Part shown: positions 33,465 to 43,412 of the stretch, in pieces
How the letters are laid out: each line of letters begins with the position of its first letter
How positions within the stretch are numbered: the stretch's first letter is position 1
Origin: JBCCGR01 sp039029195
Lineage (GTDB): Bacteria; Pseudomonadota; Alphaproteobacteria; Rhizobiales; Rhizobiaceae
Reading direction: 5' to 3'
NCBI GenBank assembly: GCA_039029195.1
Contig: JBCCGR010000011.1
Span: forward strand, 1-64,000
DNA length: 64,000 bases
The notes under the pieces: generated by a model
What the model saw: the letters and a program-made list of their open reading frames with translations, nothing else
What the model was told of the DNA's origin: nothing
Databases searched by the model: none
Made by a program: the position numbers and the translations under genes

Positions 33465-36062
33465 CTATCGCGATGCGAAGCAGGAACCGCCTGCCCGCTC
33501 ATAGCGCTGACAAAGCGCGATTGCGTCGTTGCGGGATTTGGCGTGAACCCGAACCCGGTAGAACACACCTTTTTCACCCACCGTTGCGCGGCGAATATCA
33601 TATCCGCGATCACCAATCACGCTTGAAAAGCGACGACGCAGATTGGCGTAACTGGCCTTGGCATCAGCCTCGCTGCGCTGTGAGGAAATCTGCACAGCCC
33701 AGGCGCTCGTGGCTGCAGAAGGAGCCGGCTGGCTCGTTGCAGCGGGCTGCGGCTGCACGGCAGCGGTCTGAACAGGTTGTGCCGGTGCGTCATTCGGATT
33801 TCTGAATGTCGGCAGAGGTATCTTGCCCGTTGCCGGACTACCACCTTCGAATACAGCCGTGGTTGGCTCAGTCGACGACGTGGTCTCCGTTCCGGTTCCC
33901 GATGTGCTGGACGCCGCAGAATTCTGCGGTTGAGTGCCGGAATCCGTCGCGCGCGGTTGGGGATTGATGCCGCGCGTGAGTGCTGCAACTTCGGTGGAGG
34001 GCTCTGCGGTATTCGGTGCAGCCCCATCGGCCGCAGGAAGCAGGATTGTACCGTCAGGCTTTACAACAACCGTGCGGACCCGACGCGGCGTAACGGCATC
34101 AAGGCCTTGCTTGTTCTCGTCATTTGAACTTGCCGTCAGCCGTTCAGTTGACTTGTCGCCGGCGGGTTCGAGAGCAATTGGCTCTGTGGAACCCGATTTC
34201 AACGCGGTTTGCGGAGGCTTGGTTTCGCCTTCACCGGAAACTTCATTGTAAACGGCCTGATCCTGATTGGGGATGGTCTGGCCACCCGGCTGTTCTGGCT
34301 TTACCTTGACCGGATCATCAGAGGCGAGCACGATTTTTGCCGGCTGAGCAGTTTCACTGCCACCCACAAAGTTCCAGGCAAGCGCACCCAGACCGCCAAA
34401 CAGGGCCACGGCCAGAATAACGGCAGCAACTTTCAGACCACCACCGGACCGTTGTTCATCTTCCCCGTCCTCTTCCCCCACATAGTCGAAATTGTCATCG
34501 ACTGCCGGATCAAGCGCTGTGGCGCCAACCGCAGCACCTGTGGTCGCCAGTTCCGGCGCGATGTCGCCTTGTGGCGCACTTTGCTCGCCAACCGGTTCTT
34601 CAAACAGGGGTTCAACGAAACTTGCGTCACTTGGCGCAGCGCCCGAAGACTGGGCCTGGTCTGTTGTCGCAAAATTCGTCAGTTCAGCCAGTGCGGCTTC
34701 AACCGGATCAATTGTCTGGCCAGTCTGTTCAACCGGACCGGATTCAACAACCGGGTCTGCCGCGAGCGGTGGCTGCGTGACCTGTGATTCAAACACCGGT
34801 TGAGGTGCCACAGTTTCGACCGGCGTTTCAGCGGCCCATTGAACCGACTGTTGTGGAACAGGCTCCGTGCCAACTGCTTCGACACTTTCCGGTGCGACGG
34901 TGGGCGCCGGCGTGTGAAGTGGTGCGCGTTCGGTTGCCGGTGGCGATTCTAGCTCCGCAAGCGCTGCGGCGAGCGGGTCTGACATGCTGGTTACAGGCTC
35001 AGCCGGAGCCTGTGGCACGGGAGGTTCGTTGTGTTGCGCTGGAACAGGCTGCTGATCCGCCGGTGTCAGATCAATCTGAGGCGTTGGATCAAGTGAGGCT
35101 GCCATTTCAGCTTCGATTTGCGCCTGAAAATCGGCAGTCGCGAATTCTGGAGCGGCAGGAGCCGCAGGAGCGACAACAACTTCAGCTTGCTGTGCAGGAT
35201 CGGCAAAGGCCGATTGCGGCGCACCAGTTGCTGCCTCGGGTGGGTTTGGCGGTGCAACCTGCGGCTCATACTGTGCGGTTGGTTGCGATTCAACGGCATC
35301 CAATTCCCGCATGAACGCATTTGCAAATGCTTCATCACCCTGATCTGTCGGAGCAGGTTGGACACCAATCTCTGGCGCTTGCTGTGGAACCTGCGCAGGC
35401 GCAACACTCTGTGCAGCATCGCGCAATGCGGGTTCAATATCGCCAGGATATTCCGGGTCGCCGGGATGAACCTCCCGGGGAAGCTGTTCCAATTCAAACC
35501 CGCCATGAGAGGTGTCGACCACATGAGCCGCGCCAAAATCCGGACCTGGAGCAGGGGATTGTGGATGAACCGGAGCAACGGGTGCCGGCTGTGCATCAAA
35601 CTGGGCCATGTCAGCGGGTTGAGAAGGAACCGTCTCGTCCACTTCCGCAGCAAAGGCAGCCTCAAACGCTGCCATATCGGGATCCTGCGCCGACGCCACG
35701 TCGGGAGAACCATGAACCGGCGCGACTGGCTGCGGTGCAAATTGATTGGCGGGTTCCACATGCTGTTGAGCAGCATCAGCCGCGCCTGGCACAGGCGCCG
35801 TTGCCACTGGCTGCGGGTCGACAGACAGTTCCTGCATCAACTGATTTTCAAGATCATCAACCAGCCTGTTGCCATCAATGGCCGCAGGATTGGGCTGAGA
35901 TTGCGAAACCTGGGTTTCCTGCTGAATGATGCGCGCCAGTTCCATCAGCGGATCATCTTCAAGATCAGATCCGGGCTGCGCGGGTTGCGAATAGTTTGGA
36001 TCGCTGGCTAGGTTTGCTCTGCTCATCTTATACTTTGCGGTGGCGTCGTATTCGTCGGCCAT
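33465..36062 (-). CDS. Large SPOR-domain membrane protein
   Basis: An 865-residue protein. Residues 1-560 are cytosolic and low in complexity, rich in Pro, Gln, Ala, Glu and Val, with recurring PVEAALAELE-like pieces. One membrane helix (LKVAAVILAVALFGGLGALAW) follows near residue 600. The periplasmic part is again low-complexity, ending in a SPOR domain from about residue 790 (WAVQISSQRSEADAKASYANL ... FYRVRVHAKSRNDAIALC), which binds glycan strands lacking stem peptides at the division site. The start at 36062 follows GGGAAGATTGAGT. It lies between argS and nagZ, its typical rhizobial position. Confidence 0.92.
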   Translation of the reverse strand: MADEYDATAKYKMSRANLASDPNYSQPAQPGSDLEDDPLMELARIIQQETQVSQSQPNPAAIDGNRLVDDLENQLMQELSVDPQPVATAPVPGAADAAQQHVEPANQFAPQPVAPVHGSPDVASAQDPDMAAFEAAFAAEVDETVPSQPADMAQFDAQPAPVAPVHPQSPAPGPDFGAAHVVDTSHGGFELEQLPREVHPGDPEYPGDIEPALRDAAQSVAPAQVPQQAPEIGVQPAPTDQGDEAFANAFMRELDAVESQPTAQYEPQVAPPNPPEAATGAPQSAFADPAQQAEVVVAPAAPAAPEFATADFQAQIEAEMAASLDPTPQIDLTPADQQPVPAQHNEPPVPQAPAEPVTSMSDPLAAALAELESPPATERAPLHTPAPTVAPESVEAVGTEPVPQQSVQWAAETPVETVAPQPVFESQVTQPPLAADPVVESGPVEQTGQTIDPVEAALAELTNFATTDQAQSSGAAPSDASFVEPLFEEPVGEQSAPQGDIAPELATTGAAVGATALDPAVDDNFDYVGEEDGEDEQRSGGGLKVAAVILAVALFGGLGALAWNFVGGSETAQPAKIVLASDDPVKVKPEQPGGQTIPNQDQAVYNEVSGEGETKPPQTALKSGSTEPIALEPAGDKSTERLTASSNDENKQGLDAVTPRRVRTVVVKPDGTILLPAADGAAPNTAEPSTEVAALTRGINPQPRATDSGTQPQNSAASSTSGTGTETTSSTEPTTAVFEGGSPATGKIPLPTFRNPNDAPAQPVQTAAVQPQPAATSQPAPSAATSAWAVQISSQRSEADAKASYANLRRRFSSVIGDRGYDIRRATVGEKGVFYRVRVHAKSRNDAIALCQRYERAGGSCFASR

Positions 36063-36180
36063 ACTCAATCTTCCCGTCCCCAAATCCGCATCCAGCTCGT
36101 GGATGTCAGCCCTGATATAGCCAAGACTTCGGTACGCGGGACCCTTTGGCCACCGTATGTGGTACGCGAATGCGGCGAAA

Positions 36181-37950
36181 TTACCGCATCTCGTCTGGCG
36201 CGCCCGCCCCGATGACCCCCAGTCCTGAAGCAAGAACCGCGGAAACCGCCAGAACAAGTGCGAGCCTGGCCTGTGTCAATTCTGGTTGATCGTGGTTAAT
36301 AAAGCGTAATTCCGGACGATCCTTCCCCCTGCTCCACTGAGCGTGCAGCAGACTGGCGAGTTCGTAAAGATAAAATGCAACCCGGTGCGGCTCGTGCGAA
36401 GTCGCTGCACCTTCAATGGTCCGCGGGAACCGGGCCAGCATTTTGATCAGAGACAGTTCACCTTCGTCGGTGAGGCGATCAAGCGCCACTGATGCAAGAT
36501 CATCGCCGGATACCGGCAGGTCCGGAACTTCCTGTGCCGCCTGCCTGAAAATCGATTTACACCGTGCGTGGGCGTATTGAACATAAAAGACGGGGTTGTC
36601 CTTTGATTGTTCTGTCACTTTGGCAAAATCAAAGTCGAGCGGCGCGTCATTTTTGCGATAAAGCATCATGAAACGCACCGCATCGCGACCCACCTCGTCG
36701 ACCACCTCGCGCAGCGTGATGAAGTCACCTGAACGTTTCGACATTTTGACCGGTTCCCCATCCCGGAACAGTTTGACCAACTGGCAAAGCCGAACGGTCA
36801 ATTTCACCGTATCCTGCGAGACAGCCCGTGCGACGGCCTGCAACCGCTTGACATAGCCGGAATGATCAGCCCCGAGAATGAACACCGTTTCCTTGAACCC
36901 GCGTTCAAACTTGTCGAGAAAATACGCTACATCCGACGCAAAATAGGTGTAGTCGCCGTTTGACTTTGCGAGCGGGCGGTCCATGTCATCGCCCACATCA
37001 GTTGAGCGGAACAGCAATTGTTCGCGATCTTCCCAATCTTCAGGGACCTGGCCCTTTGGCGGCGGCAAGGTGCCGTGATAAACAAATCCCTTGGATTGAA
37101 GATCGGCGATAGCGCGAGCGACCCTACTTTCGCCCCCGCTTTGGTCTGGTTCATGCAAGGTGCGTTCAGAAAAGAATACGTCGTGGCGCACACCGAGCGC
37201 GTTAAGATCCTCACGGATCAGATCCATCATCGCGTTGATCGAAAATGGTTTTACAATTGCCAGCCATTCGTCTTCGGACATCTTCGTCAGAGCATCGCCA
37301 TGCGCGTTGGCGAGCGCCTCACCAACCCGCACCAGATAGTCGCCAGGGTAAAGTCCCTCCGGGATCGTGCCGATCTCTTCGCCAAGCGCCTCGCGATATC
37401 TCAAGAAAACCGAGCGGGCGAGCACATCAATCTGACCGCCGGCATCGTTGGTGTAATATTCGCGGGTGACATCGAACCCTGCGAAATCCAGCAGATTGGC
37501 AAGCGCATCGCCCACCACCGCGCCACGACAATGGCCCACATGCATCGGACCGGTCGGGTTTGCCGAGACATACTCCACATTGACCTTTAGCCCCTCACCC
37601 AGACCCGTACGGCCAAAGGCGTTAGGGTTCGCGGTAATGTCGCTGAGATTTGACCGCCAAAAAAATGGATGGAGCCGCAAGTTTATAAACCCAGGACCGG
37701 CCACTTGTACCTCGCTAACATCGGGCTCCTTCGCCAGCTCAGCGCAAAGTTGCTCCGCCAGATCGCGCGGCTTTTGGCCGAGCGGTTTCGCCAGAACCAT
37801 GGCCGCATTGGTCGCCAGATCACCGTGTGAGGGGTCGCGTGGCGTTTCGACCGTCACCCGGGACAAGTCGACAGAACTATTGCCCTCATTTACAACAGCT
37901 TGAACAGCTTTTCTCACACGCTGCTCGAAAGCGGTGTATACATTGCTCAT
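36181..37950 (-). CDS. argS: Arginyl-tRNA synthetase
   Basis: A 589-residue class I synthetase that charges arginine without a separate activation step lacking tRNA. The N-terminal additional domain (SHGDLATNAAMVLAK) precedes the HIGH-type motif ANPTGPMHVGHCRGAV. A KMSK motif is present as VKMSKRSGDFI. The anticodon-binding domain ends the chain. The ATG at 37950 (MSNVYTAFEQ) is preferred to one five codons earlier. The SPOR gene follows after 118 bases. Confidence 0.97.
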   Translation of the reverse strand: MSNVYTAFEQRVRKAVQAVVNEGNSSVDLSRVTVETPRDPSHGDLATNAAMVLAKPLGQKPRDLAEQLCAELAKEPDVSEVQVAGPGFINLRLHPFFWRSNLSDITANPNAFGRTGLGEGLKVNVEYVSANPTGPMHVGHCRGAVVGDALANLLDFAGFDVTREYYTNDAGGQIDVLARSVFLRYREALGEEIGTIPEGLYPGDYLVRVGEALANAHGDALTKMSEDEWLAIVKPFSINAMMDLIREDLNALGVRHDVFFSERTLHEPDQSGGESRVARAIADLQSKGFVYHGTLPPPKGQVPEDWEDREQLLFRSTDVGDDMDRPLAKSNGDYTYFASDVAYFLDKFERGFKETVFILGADHSGYVKRLQAVARAVSQDTVKLTVRLCQLVKLFRDGEPVKMSKRSGDFITLREVVDEVGRDAVRFMMLYRKNDAPLDFDFAKVTEQSKDNPVFYVQYAHARCKSIFRQAAQEVPDLPVSGDDLASVALDRLTDEGELSLIKMLARFPRTIEGAATSHEPHRVAFYLYELASLLHAQWSRGKDRPELRFINHDQPELTQARLALVLAVSAVLASGLGVIGAGAPDEMR

Positions 37951-38009
37951 CGACAATGATCCCAATCTGAAAATGGTGCCATGTTTGGCGGTTTTGCTGG
38001 GGTCGCGAC

Positions 38010-39182
38010 CTATCCCAGATCGGGGGTGGCGTCAAACCAGCGACGGTGTTCCATGATCGCCTGACGATCGGTCATCTGCGCCAGATGATCCGCGATCATG
38101 CGGGGCCGTTCAACCTGGTAGTGCTGTTCAGGCAAAGCTGCCCTGCCATTGAGGTAGGCATTGAACAGATCAGCCAGAATGGCCTCGGCCTTTTCCATGA
38201 CCGCCATTACGCTCGAATGCCGGTACATGTTTTTGAAGAGAAATTGTTTTGTCTCTTTCTCAAAACCGGTCATAGCCTCGGAAAAGCAGACCATTGCCTG
38301 TCCTGCGCCCCGGACATCATCGCTTGATGTCGGCGAACAAGCGTCGAGCCGCCTTTGGGTTTCGGAAATCACGTCCTCCACCATGCGGGTTATCTGGCGT
38401 CTGACAATTTCATGGGCGAACTGATCATCGCTTAGTTGATTATATTGCTCGCCAATCTCATCAATGATCTCCGCTGAAAGCGAATTCGCTCTTAGCATTT
38501 CAATCGAGAACAGCCCCGCTCTCAATCCATCGTCAATGTCATGATTGTTGTAAGCAATATCATCGGCGATTGCGGCGCACTGGGCTTCGAGCGACGCAAA
38601 GCTGGTCAGTTCGAGCGCTTCCAGCCCCTCATAGGCTCGAAATCCGATTGGAAGCTCCTCAATCGTTGAGGTCTCGTCGTTGAGCAGCGGGCCATTGTGT
38701 TTGACGAGCCCTTCCAGCGTTTCCCAGGTCAGATTGAGACCATGAAACGCCGCGTAGCGGCTCTCAAGCAGGGTCACGATGCGCAAGGATTGGGCATTGT
38801 GATCGAACCCGCCATGGTCGGCCATGCAGCGTGCCAGCGCCCGTTCACCGGCATGGCCAAAGGGCGTGTGACCAAAATCGTGCGCCAGAGCCAATGCTTC
38901 GGCAAGATCCTCATTCACGCGAAAAGCCCGCGCAAGCGCACGCGCAATTTGGGATACTTCGATCGAATGGGTCAAACGCGTACGAAACTGATCGCCCTCG
39001 TGATAAACAAAGACCTGGGTCTTGTGCTGTAATCTACGAAATGGCGAAGAGTGAATGATGCGATCGCGGTCGCGCTGGAAATCGCTGCGTGTGGGGCTAA
39101 CAGGTTCTGCAACCAGCCGTCCCCGGCTCTCCCTAGGATTTGCCGCATAGGCGTCCTGCCCTATCGGCTCGCTTGAGGTCAC
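38010..39182 (-). CDS. dgt: Deoxyguanosinetriphosphate triphosphohydrolase-like protein
   Basis: A 390-residue HD-domain dNTPase that converts dGTP or other dNTPs to nucleoside and triphosphate. The metal site is formed by RLTHSIEVSQIARALAR and ALAHDFGHTPFGHAGE (His-Asp pair), with AIADDIAYNNHDIDDGL supplying the last Asp. The GTG at 39182 is chosen: GGCGGAAAC precedes it and it leaves 192 bases for divergent promoters with erpA. An ATG at 39329 would add 49 unconserved residues and leave only 45 bases. argS follows in the same direction. Confidence 0.9.
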   Translation of the reverse strand: MTSSEPIGQDAYAANPRESRGRLVAEPVSPTRSDFQRDRDRIIHSSPFRRLQHKTQVFVYHEGDQFRTRLTHSIEVSQIARALARAFRVNEDLAEALALAHDFGHTPFGHAGERALARCMADHGGFDHNAQSLRIVTLLESRYAAFHGLNLTWETLEGLVKHNGPLLNDETSTIEELPIGFRAYEGLEALELTSFASLEAQCAAIADDIAYNNHDIDDGLRAGLFSIEMLRANSLSAEIIDEIGEQYNQLSDDQFAHEIVRRQITRMVEDVISETQRRLDACSPTSSDDVRGAGQAMVCFSEAMTGFEKETKQFLFKNMYRHSSVMAVMEKAEAILADLFNAYLNGRAALPEQHYQVERPRMIADHLAQMTDRQAIMEHRRWFDATPDLG

Positions 39183-39374
39183 GATATCTGTTTCCGCCTG
39201 AAACTGTTTGCCGCTCTTGGATACTCCGCGCCGTCCTATTATCTCGAATCTCGCGGACGATTGACGAAGTGTTTCCCCATTTCTATCTATAGTGTGGGCT
39301 GTACAGCCAAAAGCCTCGAATGAAGGCATTTGGATTGATCATCACCAGATTTCTCGCACGGAGCCGATACCGAA

Positions 39375-39713
39375 ATGCAAGTTGAAGCCAACTCGGTCAC
39401 AATCTCTGAAAATGCCGCGCGCCGCGTGGCTAAAATTCTGGCTTCTGAGTCAGAAAAGGATGCTCTGCGTGTTTCCGTCGAAGGCGGCGGCTGTTCGGGC
39501 TTTTCCTACAAATTTGATCTCGTTTCCAAACAAATGGATGACGATATCGTGCTGCATCGCGAAGGCGCCAAGGTTCTCATCGATTCGGTTTCATTGATGT
39601 ACATGGAAGGTTCCGAAATCGATTTTGTGGACGATCTGATGGGCCAGGCCTTCAAGATCAACAATCCCAACGCGACCGCAAGCTGTGGTTGCGGCACCAG
39701 TTTTTCACTCTGA
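39375..39713 (+). CDS. erpA: A-type iron-sulfur cluster insertion protein
   Basis: A 112-residue Fe-S carrier. The three ligand cysteines are Cys40 (GGGCSGFSYKF) and Cys104/Cys106 (ASCGCGTSFSL). It passes clusters to apo-enzymes. It is divergent from dgt and followed by xth 31 bases later, an order frequently seen in Rhizobiales and one reason for calling it ErpA rather than IscA or SufA. Confidence 0.93.
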   Translation: MQVEANSVTISENAARRVAKILASESEKDALRVSVEGGGCSGFSYKFDLVSKQMDDDIVLHREGAKVLIDSVSLMYMEGSEIDFVDDLMGQAFKINNPNATASCGCGTSFSL

Positions 39714-39744
39714 CCAGACATTTTTCATCGCGAAAGCCAGCCTC

Positions 39745-40536
39745 ATGAAGATTGCCACCTGGAACATCAACGGCATCAAGGCGCGGCATGATGTGGTGCT
39801 GGAGTGGCTTAAACAGACCCAACCCGACATTGCCTGTCTGCAGGAAATCAAATCGGTCGATGAAGCCTTCCCGGCAGCAGCCTTTGAGGATCTCGGCTAC
39901 AATGTCGAAACCCATGGCCAGAAAGGCTTCAACGGGGTCGCGATCTTCTCCAAATTGCCATTCGATGCCGTCAATCGTGGATTGCCGCTGCTTGAAGGTG
40001 ACGCGGAAGACCCGCAAGCCCGTTTCATCGAAGGCGTTTTCAGCGTTGAGGGTCGTTCACTGAGTGTGGTTTCGCTCTATCTGCCAAACGGCAATCCGGT
40101 TGATAGCGAGAAATTTCCCTACAAATTGCGCTGGATGGAGCGGCTGGAAGCCTGGGCATCCGCAAAGCTTGCCTCCGAAGAAGCATTCATTCTTGCCGGA
40201 GACTACAACATCATCCCGCAGGATCGTGACTGCCATGATCCGAAAGCCTGGTCGGGTGATGCGCTGTTCCGGCCTGAAAGTCTGGAGCGGTTTCAAAGCC
40301 TGTTGAACCTTGGTCTCACTGAAGCTTTTCGTGCGAGCAATGACGAATCTGACCGCTATTCATTCTGGGACTTTCAGGGTGGTGCATGGCCAAAGAACCA
40401 CGGCATTCGCATTGATCACCTGCTGTTGTCGCCTGAAGCCGCCAATCTGCTCAACGGCGCAGACATCGACAAATTTGTGCGTGGTTGGGAAAAGCCGTCT
40501 GATCATGTTCCGGTCTGGATTGATCTCGCAGCGTGA
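39745..40536 (+). CDS. xth: Exodeoxyribonuclease III
   Basis: A 263-residue AP endonuclease/exonuclease of base excision repair. The family motifs are MKIATWNINGIKAR, CLQEIKSVDEAFP (metal Glu), GDYNIIPQDRDCHDP and IRIDHLLLSPEA, with SDHVPVWIDL giving the catalytic His. The start at 39745 is fixed by the conserved N terminus. It follows erpA and likely shares its transcript. Confidence 0.96.
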   Translation: MKIATWNINGIKARHDVVLEWLKQTQPDIACLQEIKSVDEAFPAAAFEDLGYNVETHGQKGFNGVAIFSKLPFDAVNRGLPLLEGDAEDPQARFIEGVFSVEGRSLSVVSLYLPNGNPVDSEKFPYKLRWMERLEAWASAKLASEEAFILAGDYNIIPQDRDCHDPKAWSGDALFRPESLERFQSLLNLGLTEAFRASNDESDRYSFWDFQGGAWPKNHGIRIDHLLLSPEAANLLNGADIDKFVRGWEKPSDHVPVWIDLAA

Positions 40537-40542
40537 CCTGTT

Positions 40543-41286
40543 TCAGCGCGATCCATTGCGCAGCTGATCAAGTTCCCCTCGTCCGTTCAACCGCATTAGG
40601 CTTTCGTTGAATGCCTTTAAAAACACCTGCGCTTGCGGATGTTTTTTCGAAACAAGCACGTGCAGACCGGACACCTCAATGGGCTCGCCAAGTTCGGCAA
40701 ATCCATTTGAATTGATGTTGTTCGCTTTCACCGTTGCCCAACCCACCAGTCGGCTGGTGATCACATAGTCCACCCGCCCTGCCGCCAGCATGCGGAAGCA
40801 CTGGTCCATTTCGGGTGGTTGGATAAGTTGGATCTGCCCGGTGTCCAGCTTTGTCTGAATCTGCTCCAGAATAGTGTAGCCCGTTGGTCTGCAAAGGGTT
40901 CCATCATTTACATCCGACCAGTTTTCGAATGCCGCCAGCTTCTCCTTCCTGGCAAAGGCAACGTTTCGAATGTGCATGATCGGCTTGGTGTAATACATGT
41001 CACGCGCACGTTCACTGCTGCGATACCATGGAAAAGTCGCCACATACTTTGCCCGCTTCGCAAGCTCATAGCTGCGTGCCCATGGAAGGTGGCTGATGTC
41101 GGCCTCAACCTTCATCTCCTTCACAACCCGTGCAACGATTTCAGTGGCATACCCCCCACCAGCCTTGGTGGCATCTGTGAATGGCTGCCAGTCGTTGCCG
41201 GTCGTAATCTGAAAGCCACCTGCATGGGCAGTGGACAGCATCAGCGACATGGACGCGATGCAAATCAGACTTCTTTCTTTGGCCAT
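40543..41286 (-). CDS. Periplasmic solute-binding protein, family 3 type
   Basis: A 247-residue exported protein: signal peptide to about residue 23 (SMSLMLSTAHA), then two lobes of the amino-acid-type periplasmic binding fold, including DWQPFTDATKAGGGYATEIVARV and GRVDYVITSRLVGWATVK. GGAGTGA precedes the ATG at 41286. No transporter permease or ATPase gene is near, so it may feed a distant ABC system or act as a sensor ligand. It is divergent from a GGDEF-EAL gene with 135 bases between them, which hints at joint regulation. Confidence 0.85.
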   Translation of the reverse strand: MAKERSLICIASMSLMLSTAHAGGFQITTGNDWQPFTDATKAGGGYATEIVARVVKEMKVEADISHLPWARSYELAKRAKYVATFPWYRSSERARDMYYTKPIMHIRNVAFARKEKLAAFENWSDVNDGTLCRPTGYTILEQIQTKLDTGQIQLIQPPEMDQCFRMLAAGRVDYVITSRLVGWATVKANNINSNGFAELGEPIEVSGLHVLVSKKHPQAQVFLKAFNESLMRLNGRGELDQLRNGSR

Positions 41287-41421
41287 TTCAATCACTCCAA
41301 TTCTTGATTTCTGAGTTCAGGGTGATCGTTCAGGGTTAACAAAGATACTACTTATGCACGTAATTCATAGTACAACTATTTTTACGCGTGAATTGCATGA
41401 TGGGCAAAACGGGAGCCGATC

Positions 41422-43344
41422 ATGTCGAACCATATTCCAGTGCTTCAGCCCAAAATGCAGCGGCGTAGATTGCTGCTGTTCCTGCTTTTGGTCATGGGCG
41501 TTGCGTTTGTCATGCATGCCGGCATCACAGCTCAAAGAAGCTATAAAACCGAGACCGGGAACCTCTATCGGTCCAGCAAAACCGCGAGTGAACTGCTTGC
41601 GCACTCACTCTCCGGTCTCATCTACACGTTTCAACTCGACGCGGCCAAACACCTGTTGGACGAGGCGGTCAAACGTCGGCAGTTCGTTTCCGGAGAAATA
41701 GTCGATCCTGACGGCATCTCGCTGGTGAAATCCCTTTCGGGGATTCCAGCCGAGGGTGAATTGTTCACCATTCGCAAAATCGTCAAAACCAAATCCGGTG
41801 AGACCGTTGGCACCCTGACACTCGTAGTATCTTGCGCGACCATTGAAGCGCAAATCCGGAACAAGTTCATTGAAGAGACCGCTTTTGGTGCTCTTCAAAT
41901 GTTGCTGATCCTATTCATCGTCTATCTTGGAACATCAAAGTTGGTGACCGCACTTGGTCAGGCCAACGCCCGAATGGCCGATCTTGCCACGCGCGACAGT
42001 CTCACTGGCGTATTCAACCGGCGCGGCATTCAGGATGAGATTGTCAGGCTTGCCTCATCAAGCAAACCGCCGAAGCTCGGCCTCATTCATCTTGATCTCG
42101 ACAAGTTCAAAGCCGTCAATGACACGTTGGGCCATGCGGTTGGTGACAAGGTGCTGGAAGAAACGGCGCGGCGCTTAAAGGCCAATGTTCGGGTCCACGA
42201 TAGTCTGGCGCGCATCGGAGGTGATGAGTTTCTGGTGGTCTGCACCATCGACAAATCGAACTTCGATGTTGGCCGCGTGGCCTCTCGTCTCATTACCGCA
42301 CTCAATCAACCGATGCCCGAGGAGATTTCCCGCCTTGATGTGGGTGCCAGTGCCGGGGTGATTGAGTTTGAACTTGGCCATCCTGAAGATTTTGAACAGG
42401 CGCTGGTGAGTGCCGATCTTGCGCTCTACGAGGCAAAGAACAATGGCCGAGGCTGCTCGAAAACCTACCGGGATGAACTCAAGAGCACCTATCTTGATAC
42501 CGAAAACACCATTCTTGCGATCAAGAAGGGCATTGCGAACGGCGAGTTCGAACCCTGGTTTCAACCACAGACCAACATGCAGACCGGACTTCTGGAAGGC
42601 GTCGAAGTGCTGGTGCGCTGGAATGATCCCGACAAAGGCGTTCGCTCACCGGCCGATTTCCTTCAAATTGCCGATGAAGCCGGGCTCCTCAATCTGATCG
42701 ACCAGCAGATCTTCGATCAGGCTTTACCAATCCTCGCAAAACTCCATGAAAATGGCCTGCACGGACTGACCATGAGTTTCAATCTGACAGCCAAGCGTCT
42801 CGCGGAACCCGGTCTCGTGGAACAATTGCGCCGTAGCACTCTGAATGCTGGGCTGCTTTCATCGGATATTGCGTTAGAGATTATTGAAACGGTCATTTTC
42901 GATGCTCGTAGCTCGCAAGCCATTGAGACCATCAACGCGCTGGCAATGGCCGGTTTTCGCATCGAGCTAGATGATTTCGGCACGGGACGGTCCTCCATTG
43001 CCAATCTCATCAAGTTTCCAGTCAGCAAGCTGAAGATTGACCGTCAGTTCGTTGCAGGCATTGACGACGACGCTGACAAGGAAAAAATCACCGGAGCAAT
43101 CGTTCGACTGGCCGAAGATCTCGGTATCGCCACGCTCGCCGAAGGGGTGGAAACGGAGGACGAATTCTCGACAGTGCAGACAATGGGTTGCGGTTCGGTA
43201 CAGGGCTATTTTGTTGCAAAACCCATGCGCGAAGAAGAATTGGAATCCTGGTGCATGGACCGGGCTTCACAATTTGCCGACAGGCTGGTGGATTTTTCCT
43301 CTCGCCTGCGAGCCGCTGGCAAATCCGACCGCAGGAGTGCTTGA
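41422..43344 (+). CDS. Membrane GGDEF-EAL protein (c-di-GMP turnover)
   Basis: A 640-residue inner membrane protein: helix at about 16-34, periplasmic sensor of about 120 residues, second helix near 155-172, then GGDEF and EAL domains. The cyclase site GGDEF is intact at 266-270 and the inhibitory I-site RVHD is at 257-260. The EAL motif reads EVL (395-397), keeping the metal Glu; LDDFGTG, KLKIDRQFV, AEGVETED and QGYFVAKP are also kept. Both synthesis and breakdown of c-di-GMP are therefore possible. GGGAG precedes the start. The periplasmic part may sense what the divergent binding protein carries; that is only inference. Confidence 0.92.
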   Translation: MSNHIPVLQPKMQRRRLLLFLLLVMGVAFVMHAGITAQRSYKTETGNLYRSSKTASELLAHSLSGLIYTFQLDAAKHLLDEAVKRRQFVSGEIVDPDGISLVKSLSGIPAEGELFTIRKIVKTKSGETVGTLTLVVSCATIEAQIRNKFIEETAFGALQMLLILFIVYLGTSKLVTALGQANARMADLATRDSLTGVFNRRGIQDEIVRLASSSKPPKLGLIHLDLDKFKAVNDTLGHAVGDKVLEETARRLKANVRVHDSLARIGGDEFLVVCTIDKSNFDVGRVASRLITALNQPMPEEISRLDVGASAGVIEFELGHPEDFEQALVSADLALYEAKNNGRGCSKTYRDELKSTYLDTENTILAIKKGIANGEFEPWFQPQTNMQTGLLEGVEVLVRWNDPDKGVRSPADFLQIADEAGLLNLIDQQIFDQALPILAKLHENGLHGLTMSFNLTAKRLAEPGLVEQLRRSTLNAGLLSSDIALEIIETVIFDARSSQAIETINALAMAGFRIELDDFGTGRSSIANLIKFPVSKLKIDRQFVAGIDDDADKEKITGAIVRLAEDLGIATLAEGVETEDEFSTVQTMGCGSVQGYFVAKPMREEELESWCMDRASQFADRLVDFSSRLRAAGKSDRRSA

Positions 43345-43412
43345 CCTCCGTGCCGGGGAACACCAATTCGGTCTGCTTTGTGGTTTACCCGATTTTCTGA
43401 TAAGATCGGTGC

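Noticed and set aside
35118..36011. Open frame of 297 codons antisense to the SPOR gene
   Set aside because: Arises from the low-complexity SPOR sequence; no family features.
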